From contig NZ_JASSOT010000064.1 of assembly GCF_030238365.1 (NCBI RefSeq), positions 287,357 through 351,356 of the forward strand: a stretch of 64,000 nucleotides of DNA, read 5' to 3'. This document shows positions 9,601 to 17,858 of this stretch, in pieces; positions within the stretch are counted from its first letter, which is position 1; the number at the start of each line of letters is the position of its first letter. The notes beneath the pieces were generated by a model. The model was not told the origin of the DNA, searched no databases, and worked only from the letters and a program-made list of their open reading frames with translations. Both the position numbers and the translations under genes were made by a program. The DNA comes from Lelliottia wanjuensis. GTDB lineage: Bacteria > Pseudomonadota > Gammaproteobacteria > Enterobacterales > Enterobacteriaceae.

Positions 9601-10424
9601 TGTATCTCTCCATGCCAGGGCGTCAGGCGGCGCTGTAACGCGCGCAGCCCCAGTTCTAAACTAAAGGCAATCACGGCGATCACCGCGATCCCTGCCAGCA
9701 CCACATCCGTCGCCAGAAATTCGCCTGCCGACTGCACCATAAATCCAAGCCCGCGCGTGGCGGCAATCAGCTCCGCCGCCACCAGCGTCGACCAGCCCAC
9801 GCCTAAACCAATGCGCAAACCGGTTAAAATCTCCGGCAGCGCGCCGGGTAAAATCACAAACCACAGCACCTGTGCGCGGCTGGCGCCAAGCGACTGCGCC
9901 GCGCGGATCCGCACCTGCTGGGCGCTCTTCACCCCGGCCAACGCCGACATGGCGACAGGGGCAAAAATCGCCAGATAGATCAGTAAGATCTTCGAGGTCT
10001 CCCCGATGCCAAACCAGATCACCATCAGCGGCAGATAGGCCAGCGGCGGTACCGGGCGGTAAAGCTCAATCAGCGGATCGAGGATGCCGCGCACCGTCGG
10101 GCTGAGCCCCATCGCAATCCCCACCGGGATACCGATGCTCACCGCCGCCAGCAGCGCCACCAGAATGCGCCCCAGGCTCGCCGCCAGATGCTGCCATAAG
10201 GTCGCATCCATAAAGCCCTGCGGCCCGGCGATGGAGATCAGTTTTGTCAGCACCTGAGCAGGCGGCGGCAGAAACAGCGGGCTGACCCACTGCTGCGCCG
10301 CGACGGCCCACCAGATCGCCAGCAGCACCAGCAGCGTGCCTGCGCTCAGGGTAATCTGACGAGAAAATGGCCAGCGGAAGGTGAAACGTTTTCCGGCCCG
10401 TTTTTCGCTAAAGACGATGCTCAT
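9597..10424 (-). CDS. tauC: TauC, taurine ABC transporter permease
   Basis: Inner-membrane subunit of the taurine importer, 275 residues with about six hydrophobic segments. The EAA loop that docks the ATPase is visible as [23 protein letters not shown]. It belongs to the SsuC/TauC/NrtB permease family. The start overlaps the tauB stop by four bases and its own stop overlaps tauD, giving a tight operon. Confidence 0.96.
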   Translation of the reverse strand: MSIVFSEKRAGKRFTFRWPFSRQITLSAGTLLVLLAIWWAVAAQQWVSPLFLPPPAQVLTKLISIAGPQGFMDATLWQHLAASLGRILVALLAAVSIGIPVGIAMGLSPTVRGILDPLIELYRPVPPLAYLPLMVIWFGIGETSKILLIYLAIFAPVAMSALAGVKSAQQVRIRAAQSLGASRAQVLWFVILPGALPEILTGLRIGLGVGWSTLVAAELIAATRGLGFMVQSAGEFLATDVVLAGIAVIAVIAFSLELGLRALQRRLTPWHGEIQ

Positions 10425-11188
10425 GAGAACGCCTCCCGCTGCTCAAACACCCGGCTCAACACATATTCGCGCTGAGCGATAAACTGCGGATCGGATTTGA
10501 TGCTGCGCACCGGCTCTCCTGCGACAAAGCGACGGGCAAAGTCCAGCGGCAGGCGCTCCAGCACCCGGCCCGGCCCCGGCGAAAGCAGCACCAGCTCGGT
10601 CGCCATAAACACGGCTTCTTCGATGTCATGGGTTATCAGCAGCACCTGCTTGCCGGTCTCGTGCCACAGGCGCAGGAGCAGGGTTTGCATCTGTTCGCGA
10701 GTGAAGGCGTCCAGCGCGCCGAAAGGTTCATCCAGCAGCAACAGCTGAGGGTTGGCCGCCAGCGCACGAGCAATCCCCACGCGCTGACGCTGCCCGCCTG
10801 AGAGCTGCCAGATGAAGCGTTTTTCCGCCCCTTCCAGCCCCACTTTTTTCAGCATCTGGCGCGCCGTTTCAAGGCGCTGCGCGCGCTCGGTCCCCGCCAG
10901 TTGCAGACCGAAAGCGACGTTCTCCTGCACGTTGCGCCAGGGCAGTAACCCTTCGCTCTGGAAGACCACGCCGCGCTCCGCTCCGGGGCCTTCCACCCGT
11001 TTACCTTCCAGATGAATGGTGCCGTGCTGATACGGAACAAACCCGGCGATCAGATTAAGCAGCGTGGTTTTCCCGCAGCCGGACGGCCCAAGCACCACCA
11101 GCAGCTCTCCGCTGTCCAGCGTCAGATTGATATCCTCCAGCGCGGGTTTCCCGCCGTAGCTGGCGGACAGGTTTGTTATTTGCAGCAT
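10421..11188 (-). CDS. tauB: TauB, taurine ABC transporter ATPase
   Basis: Cytoplasmic ATP-binding subunit of the taurine importer, 255 residues. The Walker A motif is GPSGCGKTT, the signature is LSGGQRQR, and the Walker B motif is [12 protein letters not shown]. The ATG at 11188 is preferred to the adjacent in-frame GTG because GGGAGG lies at proper spacing and the protein then begins MLQITNL, as in E. coli. It starts 12 bp after tauA. Confidence 0.97.
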   Translation of the reverse strand: MLQITNLSASYGGKPALEDINLTLDSGELLVVLGPSGCGKTTLLNLIAGFVPYQHGTIHLEGKRVEGPGAERGVVFQSEGLLPWRNVQENVAFGLQLAGTERAQRLETARQMLKKVGLEGAEKRFIWQLSGGQRQRVGIARALAANPQLLLLDEPFGALDAFTREQMQTLLLRLWHETGKQVLLITHDIEEAVFMATELVLLSPGPGRVLERLPLDFARRFVAGEPVRSIKSDPQFIAQREYVLSRVFEQREAFS

Positions 11189-11200
11189 CACGGCCTCCCG

Positions 11201-12163
11201 TTACTTCACAAAGCGATCGGTCACGAACTGGCTGTAATCCGCCGCTACCGCAGGCACTTTGCCCTGTTCTTTCAGGAACCCGGCAGTGTCGACAATCGCC
11301 TTATTCACCGGGCCAGACAGCTGCTGCACCTGTTGCGCAGGCGTCAGGTAGGTATTGCCTTTCACCAGCCCCGGCACGTCGGATTCAGGGACGCCGCTCA
11401 GGCGCGAGAGTTTTTCCAGATTCGCCGGCTGTTTCAGCCATTCGTCCGGATTTTCGATGTACGGCTGCTGGGCGTCGATGGCGCTTTTGGCGAAGGCTTT
11501 CACCACTTCAGGATGCTTCTCGGCAAAGTCCTTGCGAACCACCCAGACGTCCAGCGTCGGCGCGCCCCACTGGCCCACTTTTTCCGAGTCGGTCAGCACG
11601 GTGCCGTCTTTTTCCAGTTCGTTCACTGCCGGAGCCCAGACGTAGGCCCCGTCGATATCCCCGCGCTGCCAGGCGGCGATAATCGCCGGTGGCTGCAGGT
11701 TCAGAATCTGCACCTGACCGGGTTTGATCCCCCAGTGTTTGAGGGCCGCCAGCAGGCTGTAATGGGTGGTGGAGATAAAGGGCACCGCGATGCGCTTGCC
11801 GATCAGATCTTCCGGTTTGGTGATGTTTTTCTTCACCACCAGCGCTTCGGAGTTCCCGAGCTGCGAGGCGAGAAGGAAGACTTCAATCGGCACCTGCTGG
11901 CTGGCCGCTACCGCCAGCGGGCTTGAGCCGAGGTTGCCGATCTGCACATCGCCCGATGCCAGTGCCCGGACGATGCTCGCGCCGCTGTCGAACTTGCGCC
12001 AGTCAACTTTTGCGCCGCTCTCTTTGGCAAAGGTGTTGTCCGCCTGCGCGACTTTCGCCGGTTCCGCGGAGGTTTGATACGCGACGGTCACATCGACCGC
12101 CTGCGCCTGAAATGCCCACAGCGCCAGTGCGCCGAGTAAGGTAATACGCGATGAAATTGCCAT
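11201..12163 (-). CDS. tauA: TauA, periplasmic taurine-binding protein
   Basis: Substrate-binding protein of 320 residues that captures taurine for TauBC. The N-terminus is a Sec signal peptide (MAISSRITLLGALALW..., cleavage after AQA). The mature part follows the SsuA/TauA family, with LGNSEALVVKK and FISTTHYSLLAALK. It is the first gene of tauABCD; a GGGGAG ribosome site precedes the ATG. In E. coli the operon is induced by sulfate starvation through CysB and Cbl, and the same is expected here. Confidence 0.96.
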   Translation of the reverse strand: MAISSRITLLGALALWAFQAQAVDVTVAYQTSAEPAKVAQADNTFAKESGAKVDWRKFDSGASIVRALASGDVQIGNLGSSPLAVAASQQVPIEVFLLASQLGNSEALVVKKNITKPEDLIGKRIAVPFISTTHYSLLAALKHWGIKPGQVQILNLQPPAIIAAWQRGDIDGAYVWAPAVNELEKDGTVLTDSEKVGQWGAPTLDVWVVRKDFAEKHPEVVKAFAKSAIDAQQPYIENPDEWLKQPANLEKLSRLSGVPESDVPGLVKGNTYLTPAQQVQQLSGPVNKAIVDTAGFLKEQGKVPAVAADYSQFVTDRFVK

Positions 12164-12222
12164 AGTGTCTGCTCCCCTCTTGTTATGGGAGCAGTATTTC
12201 TGGCGCAGGAATTTTGATAAAG

Positions 12223-12247
12223 GAATAAAAAAGAATCTTTCATTCCA
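12223..12247 (-). promoter_or_regulatory. inverted repeat upstream of tauA, candidate Cbl/CysB site
   Basis: GGAAT and ATTCC flank a 15-bp AT-rich centre about 60 bp before tauA. LysR-type activators such as Cbl bind loosely dyadic AT-rich sequence at this distance. The match is only to a general pattern, not to a firm consensus. Confidence 0.3.
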
Positions 12248-12301
12248 AACAGTTTTTAGATAAAGAAGTGCAAAGCAAAGTGAAAAAACGGATAACCCGA
12301 T

Positions 12302-12892
12302 TTATCCGCGCAGCCAGGTGGTGGGGAGAAGGTATTCCCGGTTAAGCAGGTCGTGGCGAAACACATACAGGCAGACCATATAGAAGTGTTTGGCATTTAA
12401 CCTCTGGCACATTTTGTCGCGTAATTTATAGACCTGCTTATAAGAGCAACACAGCCGTTGGGCGATCTCCTCAACGTCTATATCTGCCAGTAAGCTCCTG
12501 ATTAACGTCGTCTCGCGCTCATTGATTTCAACATAAATTTTCCGCTGCCATTTATCGGCAGAAAACGTTTCAAGCTCGCTCAAAATGTCGCAGGCGATCT
12601 GTTCCCCGGGGGATTTCATATCGACGGCGTTATGTCGTCTTGGCATGGGCGATACCTGACAGGTTTCGCTCTCCATTTTCAGGACCAGCGCTTTGGTTTT
12701 ATCGAACAGGGCGGATAACCATACATAAACATCTTCGAGATAACGTAAAGAAACCCGGCTATCTATTAACACCAAACATTCGCTGGCATGTTCTTTGGAA
12801 TAGATAATCTCCTGCAAACGACGAACCGGCAGGAATTGCTTTATTCCATTATACAAATAGTTATCTTTTGTTACTAACACCATAGAAGACAT
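12302..12892 (-). CDS. LuxR-type helix-turn-helix regulator
   Basis: Protein of 196 residues. The N-terminal 120 residues look like a degenerate receiver fold (MVLVTKDNYLYNGIKQFL; LVLIDSRVS), without a recognisable acidic pocket. The C-terminus has a LuxR/GerE-type HTH, INERETTLIRSLLADIDVEEIAQRLCCSYKQVYKLRDKMCQRL (about 130-175), whose last helix would bind DNA. Short regulators of this kind often sit beside enterobacterial fimbrial operons. It lies on the same strand and downstream of the ToxR-like and FidL-like genes, so it likely belongs to the fimbrial control group; the target is not proven. Confidence 0.75.
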   Translation of the reverse strand: MSSMVLVTKDNYLYNGIKQFLPVRRLQEIIYSKEHASECLVLIDSRVSLRYLEDVYVWLSALFDKTKALVLKMESETCQVSPMPRRHNAVDMKSPGEQIACDILSELETFSADKWQRKIYVEINERETTLIRSLLADIDVEEIAQRLCCSYKQVYKLRDKMCQRLNAKHFYMVCLYVFRHDLLNREYLLPTTWLRG

Positions 12893-13006
12893 TCGATTAC
12901 ACCATCAAGCTTATATCAGTCAGAAAAAGGCACAGGAAAACGCTGGCCCGTGATATTCACAGGGCCAGGACAGGCAATTATCAATGAAAACTAATGAGAT
13001 ACCGCG

Positions 13007-13492
13007 TTATTCAGTTTTAGCGCACACCAGTACGGTTCGCCGTAAATCGCTAATACTCCAGATTTCGTTGTGTAATTTCCTTACTTTAAAGAAAAACACT
13101 TTTTGTGCCGAGGTGAGTTTTTGTGACAGAAACTCAGGCAAGGTTTCGCCACTGTTTTTATCAATTCCTTCGCGCTGAAATTCGACAAAATTGTGGTTAC
13201 TGTCATCGGAATATCGTAGCCGCACATAGCGATCGACGATATAGCGTTTGTCACCGTAATTCACTACCCCATACTCGGTAATATAGCTGCGCGCATCCGG
13301 GACAAAATGGACCACGAGATGAATTCGGGCATCCAGTTTTTCCTCGTTACTGTCCATCGTGAGATGGATATCGGCAGTACAATCGAGATCGCTTTTACTC
13401 TTCGGTACGTAAAGCAGCGCCCCCACAAACAAGACAATCAACAGCGCAACAAGACTAATCACCTTTAGTCGTGATGTAGTTTTTACATTCAC
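13007..13492 (-). CDS. FidL-like single-pass membrane protein
   Basis: Protein of 161 residues with an N-terminal membrane anchor (about 9-28: LKVISLVALLIVLFVGALLY) and an otherwise periplasmic, beta-rich domain. Its start overlaps the end of the ToxR/CadC-like regulator by 38 bp, so the two are co-expressed. Salmonella has the same pairing, the ToxR-like MarT followed by FidL. By analogy with ToxR/ToxS this protein may modulate the periplasmic part of its partner; that role is inference. Confidence 0.7.
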   Translation of the reverse strand: MNVKTTSRLKVISLVALLIVLFVGALLYVPKSKSDLDCTADIHLTMDSNEEKLDARIHLVVHFVPDARSYITEYGVVNYGDKRYIVDRYVRLRYSDDSNHNFVEFQREGIDKNSGETLPEFLSQKLTSAQKVFFFKVRKLHNEIWSISDLRRTVLVCAKTE

Positions 13493-14192
13493 CCAGAGCC
13501 CCTTTCACATCCAGCGTGCATTTTGCGACAATGATTTCAAGAAGGTCCGTTTTTTCATGGAGCTTACTGTCATCGTAATAGATATTATGTGGGGTGGCGC
13601 ATTTCTGTAATAACCTTACGCCTTTACCTTCCGCGAAATAGCGTTCGACACGATCCACATTGACGTTATTGAAATAGTAAATTTTGCACGCATTCACTTG
13701 TTTGTAAAAAATGACCTCTTCACGCTTAGTAAAAAAATTGAGATACAGCGCGACCACGACGGCAATAATCATCACCAGCGTCGCACCCGCACCTATCAGC
13801 CAGCTCTTATTGACACCCGGCTCCTTATCTGGCTGAGAAATGGCCTGCATCACCATATAGTCTCTGGATTTCTCATTAAATTGCAGATCGTCAAGCATTA
13901 AGGCAAACCCCTGTTTGGGGATGGTTTTCAGGACATCGTTAATGTCGAATTCTGAAAAAATCTTGCGCAGTATGCTGACATTATTGTTCAGACTATTGCT
14001 CGAGGGCGTCAATCCAAAATCTCCCCACACCTTCTGCAAGAGATCCTCTCGCGTCATGAGCTTATTATTATTCTCCAGAAGTACCAGTAAAAGCCGACAC
14101 GCCGGATTGGAAAGCAAATGCTGATCTTTATCATCCGAAATCGTCCTCTCCGCCACCTTGAAAGAGACCTTTTTGTTTATTATAAAATGCAT
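13455..14192 (-). CDS. ToxR/CadC/MarT-like transmembrane transcriptional regulator
   Basis: Protein of 245 residues from the ATG at 14192 (an upstream GTG would add 11 residues; GGTGA at 8 bp favours the ATG). Residues 1-100 form an OmpR-type winged helix (TREDLLQKVWGDFG; NSLNNNVSILRKIF). One transmembrane helix follows (SWLIGAGATLVMIIAVVVAL, about 132-152), then a short periplasmic domain with cysteines. This is the one-component layout in which the DNA-binding domain stays bound to the membrane. It lies 146 bp beyond the EAL gene of the fimbrial operon, same strand, and is a likely fimbrial regulator. Confidence 0.82.
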   Translation of the reverse strand: MHFIINKKVSFKVAERTISDDKDQHLLSNPACRLLLVLLENNNKLMTREDLLQKVWGDFGLTPSSNSLNNNVSILRKIFSEFDINDVLKTIPKQGFALMLDDLQFNEKSRDYMVMQAISQPDKEPGVNKSWLIGAGATLVMIIAVVVALYLNFFTKREEVIFYKQVNACKIYYFNNVNVDRVERYFAEGKGVRLLQKCATPHNIYYDDSKLHEKTDLLEIIVAKCTLDVKGALGECKNYITTKGD

Positions 14193-14337
14193 AGCACTGT
14201 CACCAGCTCCAATATTAATCCACACTTTTTATGGCGATAATGCCAATAACCATTTTAGCGTATATGAATAAGGGTGACAAAACACCAGAAAATCAACCAA
14301 ACTAATAAACCACATTGTTCCGATGGTAATATTCAAT

Positions 14338-15111
14338 TCAGACCGCAAGGTATTGTTGTAATTGCGTTTTACTTAATGCATTTGAAAATAGATAGCCCTG
14401 TTGGATCTGAATTCCCATTTCACACAGTGCCTGCGACTGGCACGCTGTTTCAACGCCTTCGGCGATGACATCCATTTTTTGCGACTGGGCAAGACTGGCA
14501 ATCAGGGAAATAATCGACGCGGAACGCGCGCCTGACGATAATCCTTCGACAAATAAGCGGTCGATTTTTAATCCATCGACATTGAATTGTTCAATGCAAT
14601 TCAGGTTTGCACAGCCGGTGCCAAAATCATCAAAATAGACGGCGACATCCGCCAGCTGTAATTTCAGGATCGTCCCCGCCACTTCTGGCGTATTCGCCAG
14701 GGGCTGCGATTCGGTCACTTCCACCACCAGGCGATATTTCTCCAGCGGCAGGGCGGCAAGAAACGACAGCGTATCGAAAACAAAACCGGGCTTTTCAATT
14801 TGCGCCGGGCTGGCGTTAAAAGAGAGATGTAACCCGTCCGGCAGCAGCGCATCCAGTTCATTAATATCTTCCGCCACCTGGCGCAGCAGATGCTGGGTCA
14901 TCTCTGGCATCAGCCCCTGCTCTTCAAACGCGGCAATCAGATCGACGGGCGTTGAGTCCACGTCGGCCAGCGCCCAGCGCATCAGCACTTCCAGCCCGTG
15001 AAGGGATTGGGTTCCGGCGTCAATCACCGGCTGATAATAGGGAACAATCTCCCCCATCATCAGGGCGCAGTAGAGATCGACACTGCTTAAAGACGATTCA
15101 GGATTTTTCAT
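14338..15111 (-). CDS. EAL-domain c-di-GMP phosphodiesterase at the end of the fimbrial operon
   Basis: Stand-alone EAL domain of 257 residues that should hydrolyse c-di-GMP to pGpG. The metal and catalytic residues appear present: E41 in LEVLMRW (EVL in place of EAL), N99, E131 in VVEVTES, D161/D162 in DDFGTG, K182 in LKIDRLF, E219 in IAEGVET and Q238. There is no membrane segment or sensory domain. The start codon overlaps the stop of the tip-adhesin gene (TAATG), so it is translated with the fimbriae. Klebsiella type 3 fimbriae have a similar link through the phosphodiesterase MrkJ. The likely job is to lower local c-di-GMP as fimbriae are made. Confidence 0.88.
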   Translation of the reverse strand: MKNPESSLSSVDLYCALMMGEIVPYYQPVIDAGTQSLHGLEVLMRWALADVDSTPVDLIAAFEEQGLMPEMTQHLLRQVAEDINELDALLPDGLHLSFNASPAQIEKPGFVFDTLSFLAALPLEKYRLVVEVTESQPLANTPEVAGTILKLQLADVAVYFDDFGTGCANLNCIEQFNVDGLKIDRLFVEGLSSGARSASIISLIASLAQSQKMDVIAEGVETACQSQALCEMGIQIQQGYLFSNALSKTQLQQYLAV

Positions 15112-15977
15112 TATTCCACCGTGATCAGCATAATCGTTGAGCCCGAAAACTCGCCCGCTTCCGGCGTGCCATTGATGCGCAGTACCGACTTCACGACCAC
15201 GTTATCCTGGGCTTCCACATCCAGGGTAAAGCCCGAGGTGCCGAGCACGTTGTCGTTCATGTAGAGCTCTGAGTAGAGACTGCCGTCGTCGCGCAGTTCC
15301 ACTTTGTCGGCGGAGTAGATGTAGAGTTTCAGCGTTTGCGAGGTCGTGCAGCTGATGCTCACATTTTCACTGACTGCATGCCCTTCCAGCTCCTTGCGAC
15401 TCAGCATGCCGTGATCGAGGGTCAGTACGTCCTGGTCGAAATCGCAGGAGCCGCTCGGGGCGGGGGCCGCGCCGCAGATACTGCCGGGCATGAGCGGGTA
15501 GCCCTCAAAGGTCGTCGAGTTCACCTCCGAAGAGTTGCTGCCGAGGTTTTTTCCGGCGGCATAAAAGAACCCGACGCACTCTTCGGTGGCGACCGTACTT
15601 CCGCTATGACGCGTAGTGGAGGAGTAAGGCATCGGGAAGATGGCTTTCATCTCTTTGCCGAGATCGCCCAGCGTCTGTGCCGTCAATAAAAACGGATAGA
15701 CACCCGCCCCCCATGAACGGTGGGTACGCGGGCCAGACGTCCCGGCCGCGTTGTGCCGGTGACCGACAAAAATCGTGCATGCCGTTAAGCCGTAGCAGGG
15801 ATTGGGGGTGGAATCCTCCTCATCCCAGTCGGCAAGGGTAAAGCTGTAGTCGTAGCAGTAGGTCGCGGTGCTTGAGCAGGTCGCAAGACTGTCAATCCAG
15901 GTCCAGATCGACGCAGACGCAGCCTGGCTAAAGGCCAGCCCTCCCAGCAACATGATGGCGTACAGCAATCGTTTCAT
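15111..15977 (-). CDS. fimbrial tip adhesin, MrpH-like
   Basis: Protein of 288 residues with a signal peptide (MKRLLYAIMLLGGLAF..., cleavage near ASA). It has two domains: a Cys-rich N-terminal receptor part (about 24-180) and a C-terminal pilin-like part ending in SGSTIMLITVE, which would pair with the next pilin. His73 and His75 form a HxH pair (VGHRHN), and His124 follows (TTRHSGS). This spacing resembles the zinc-binding histidines reported for the Proteus MR/P tip adhesin MrpH. It is the last structural gene of the fimbrial operon, the usual place for the adhesin, and overlaps the EAL gene by one base. Confidence 0.72.
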   Translation of the reverse strand: MKRLLYAIMLLGGLAFSQAASASIWTWIDSLATCSSTATYCYDYSFTLADWDEEDSTPNPCYGLTACTIFVGHRHNAAGTSGPRTHRSWGAGVYPFLLTAQTLGDLGKEMKAIFPMPYSSTTRHSGSTVATEECVGFFYAAGKNLGSNSSEVNSTTFEGYPLMPGSICGAAPAPSGSCDFDQDVLTLDHGMLSRKELEGHAVSENVSISCTTSQTLKLYIYSADKVELRDDGSLYSELYMNDNVLGTSGFTLDVEAQDNVVVKSVLRINGTPEAGEFSGSTIMLITVE

Positions 15978-15990
15978 CAGAATGTGTCCC

Positions 15991-16473
15991 TTACTGGTAC
16001 TGAATTTTCAGCGTGGCGGAGGCGGTAAAGACCCCGGTTTCCACCTCGGTCGCGTCATCTTTCATCGGTGCGGCCTGCAACACCGGCACTTCCGGCCAGG
16101 TGAACGGCATCCAGGTGTTGAGCGGCATCGACTCGCCGTTCATGTACAGCTTGATGCCCAGCCCTTCCCGGTCGGTAGCGAGATAATCGTCGCTGAACGA
16201 AGTGGCTGTGCCTTCAAACTGCATCTCCAGATCGTTGGAGGTCAGATCCTCGCAGGCCAGCGAGTAGTCGATGTTCTGCATAAAATGCTCGCCATCGATC
16301 TGCTTCGACTGCAGGTTATTGCCGAAATCCACGTGAATGGTCTCGCCGTTGTTGATCTCGCAGACCCCTTCCACGATCACCCCTGTCACGTTCACCGTCA
16401 GGGCGGCAAAACAGACGGGTGTCAGCAAGAGCGCAGATGCGCCTGAAAGCAGGCGAAGAAAGAAACTAGTCAT
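15991..16473 (-). CDS. minor fimbrial subunit
   Basis: Pilin-fold protein of 160 residues with a signal peptide (MTSFFLRLLSGASALL..., cleavage after CFA), the two conserved cysteines of type 1-like pilins (GVCEIN; SLACEDL) and a C-terminal donor strand ASATLKIQYQ. It overlaps the upstream minor pilin by 8 bp. Position beside the adhesin gene suggests a tip adaptor. Confidence 0.82.
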   Translation of the reverse strand: MTSFFLRLLSGASALLLTPVCFAALTVNVTGVIVEGVCEINNGETIHVDFGNNLQSKQIDGEHFMQNIDYSLACEDLTSNDLEMQFEGTATSFSDDYLATDREGLGIKLYMNGESMPLNTWMPFTWPEVPVLQAAPMKDDATEVETGVFTASATLKIQYQ

Positions 16474-17050
16474 AGTTGAGCCTGAAGTGGATCAGCGCAT
16501 GCCACGCGCCCGCCACCAGCGGGGCAGCGGTACGTTCCGGCGCGATATAGTAGAAAAGCGTGTTGCCGCCCGGCTCGAGCAGCAGCGGCTGCCCTTCGCT
16601 TCCCAGACGCACATCACGGTGATAGCGATCGGTCAGGCGCAGCGACACGCCGCTCGTCCCGGAGACTTTTACCAGGCCGGGATTCAACACCTCGCCCGGT
16701 GCCACAAAGCTGACGGTGACGGAGGGCTGATCGCGGCTCCAGAGCAGATCCCCGCTCCAGGCATCGCGGATCGTCGCGGGTGACGGGAGACAATCTTCCA
16801 GGCGGATCGCGACGCGTACCGGCGTGCCCTGATCGCCCGGTTTTTTCAGCTCACCGGTGGCGATGGTGCCCATGTCGATCTCCTGCCACGCCGACTCCAT
16901 CGCCAGCCGACAGGCGCTCTCGGTCAATGCGCCATAAACCTGCAGCAGCCCGTACTCGCCGTCCACCAGCGCCACGTCATCGGCGGCGGCGGGTCCTGCG
17001 GCGAGGAGCAGCGCCAGCGCGCCCCCGTTTTTCCAGTCTCTGAATTTCAT
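16466..17050 (-). CDS. minor fimbrial subunit
   Basis: Pilin-family protein of 194 residues. The signal peptide runs to about residue 24 (ALALLLAAGPAAADD). Conserved features are ESACRL and EDCLP (the disulfide pair), the G-E-L-K-K strand and a C-terminal WHALIHFRLNYD donor-type strand. It lies between the chaperone and a second minor pilin and probably forms part of the tip fibrillum. Confidence 0.82.
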   Translation of the reverse strand: MKFRDWKNGGALALLLAAGPAAADDVALVDGEYGLLQVYGALTESACRLAMESAWQEIDMGTIATGELKKPGDQGTPVRVAIRLEDCLPSPATIRDAWSGDLLWSRDQPSVTVSFVAPGEVLNPGLVKVSGTSGVSLRLTDRYHRDVRLGSEGQPLLLEPGGNTLFYYIAPERTAAPLVAGAWHALIHFRLNYD

Positions 17051-17069
17051 TCAGCCCTCCCGAAATCGC

Positions 17070-17858
17070 TTACTTTTTCTTTTCCTGCGGGACGGCTTTA
17101 CACGCGTTGCCCCCGCAGCTAAAGACCAGCTTCGCTCGTCCACCAAAGTCGTTCACATAGGTCAGGACCGGCGCGCCGCCGAGTGCCGATGCGGCAGGCG
17201 CAAGAACCAGCTGCCCTTTCGGTTCGACCATCACCGGTTTAAACCCGGCCGCGGCTTTGCCGGTCAGCGTCGACGACGCATTCACCAGCGAGATGTAATA
17301 CGGCGTCGGATTGGTGATGCGGTACTTATCCCCTTCGCGCGTCAGGGTGAGCTGTTCCTGGAACGGCGTGGCGTAATCCGTGCGCTTCACCTCGAGGGCC
17401 GACGGGCGATAGAACAGCTTGATACGCGTCTGGAGCGCCAGCTGCAGGGTGTTTGGTTTGGTGCTTTTTGGCGGGATCTCGCGCAGGTTGAAGTAGAACA
17501 GCGACTCCCGATCCTGAGGCAGACGCTGGATCGCGGCGGTGGATTGCACCTTGATCTGGCTCTGCTCGCCCGGCTCGATGCGCTGAACCGGCGGGAGCAA
17601 CACCAGCGGATCGGTGATCTTTTTGCCCTGAGGGTCTTCCACCCAGCCCTGCGCCAGATACGGCAGGGTTTTGTTTTCGTTAGTGATCCGCAGGCTGACG
17701 GATTTCGCCGCGCCGTCGAAAATCACCCGGGTACGGTCCAGCGCCACGGCGGCGTTGGCCTGGTGCGCAATAGCGCTAAACGCCAGCGCGATGCCCGCCA
17801 GGGCATGCAATCGTACATTCGTCATCTCAAAGCTCATCTCTTGTTCGGGCCGGTTCAT
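17070..17858 (-). CDS. periplasmic fimbrial chaperone (PapD/MrpD/StfD-like)
   Basis: Two-domain immunoglobulin-like chaperone of 262 residues that completes pilin folds by donor-strand complementation. Visible family features are LDRTRVIFDGAAKSVSLRITN in the first strands, the G1 strand LQLALQTRIKLFYRP and the C-terminal domain. The start overlaps the usher stop (ATGA). Two later in-frame ATGs (17837, 17825) would give a more compact signal peptide beginning MTNVRLHALAG, so the exact start is uncertain. A basic tail (QEKKK) is slightly unusual. Confidence 0.92.
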   Translation of the reverse strand: MNRPEQEMSFEMTNVRLHALAGIALAFSAIAHQANAAVALDRTRVIFDGAAKSVSLRITNENKTLPYLAQGWVEDPQGKKITDPLVLLPPVQRIEPGEQSQIKVQSTAAIQRLPQDRESLFYFNLREIPPKSTKPNTLQLALQTRIKLFYRPSALEVKRTDYATPFQEQLTLTREGDKYRITNPTPYYISLVNASSTLTGKAAAGFKPVMVEPKGQLVLAPAASALGGAPVLTYVNDFGGRAKLVFSCGGNACKAVPQEKKK

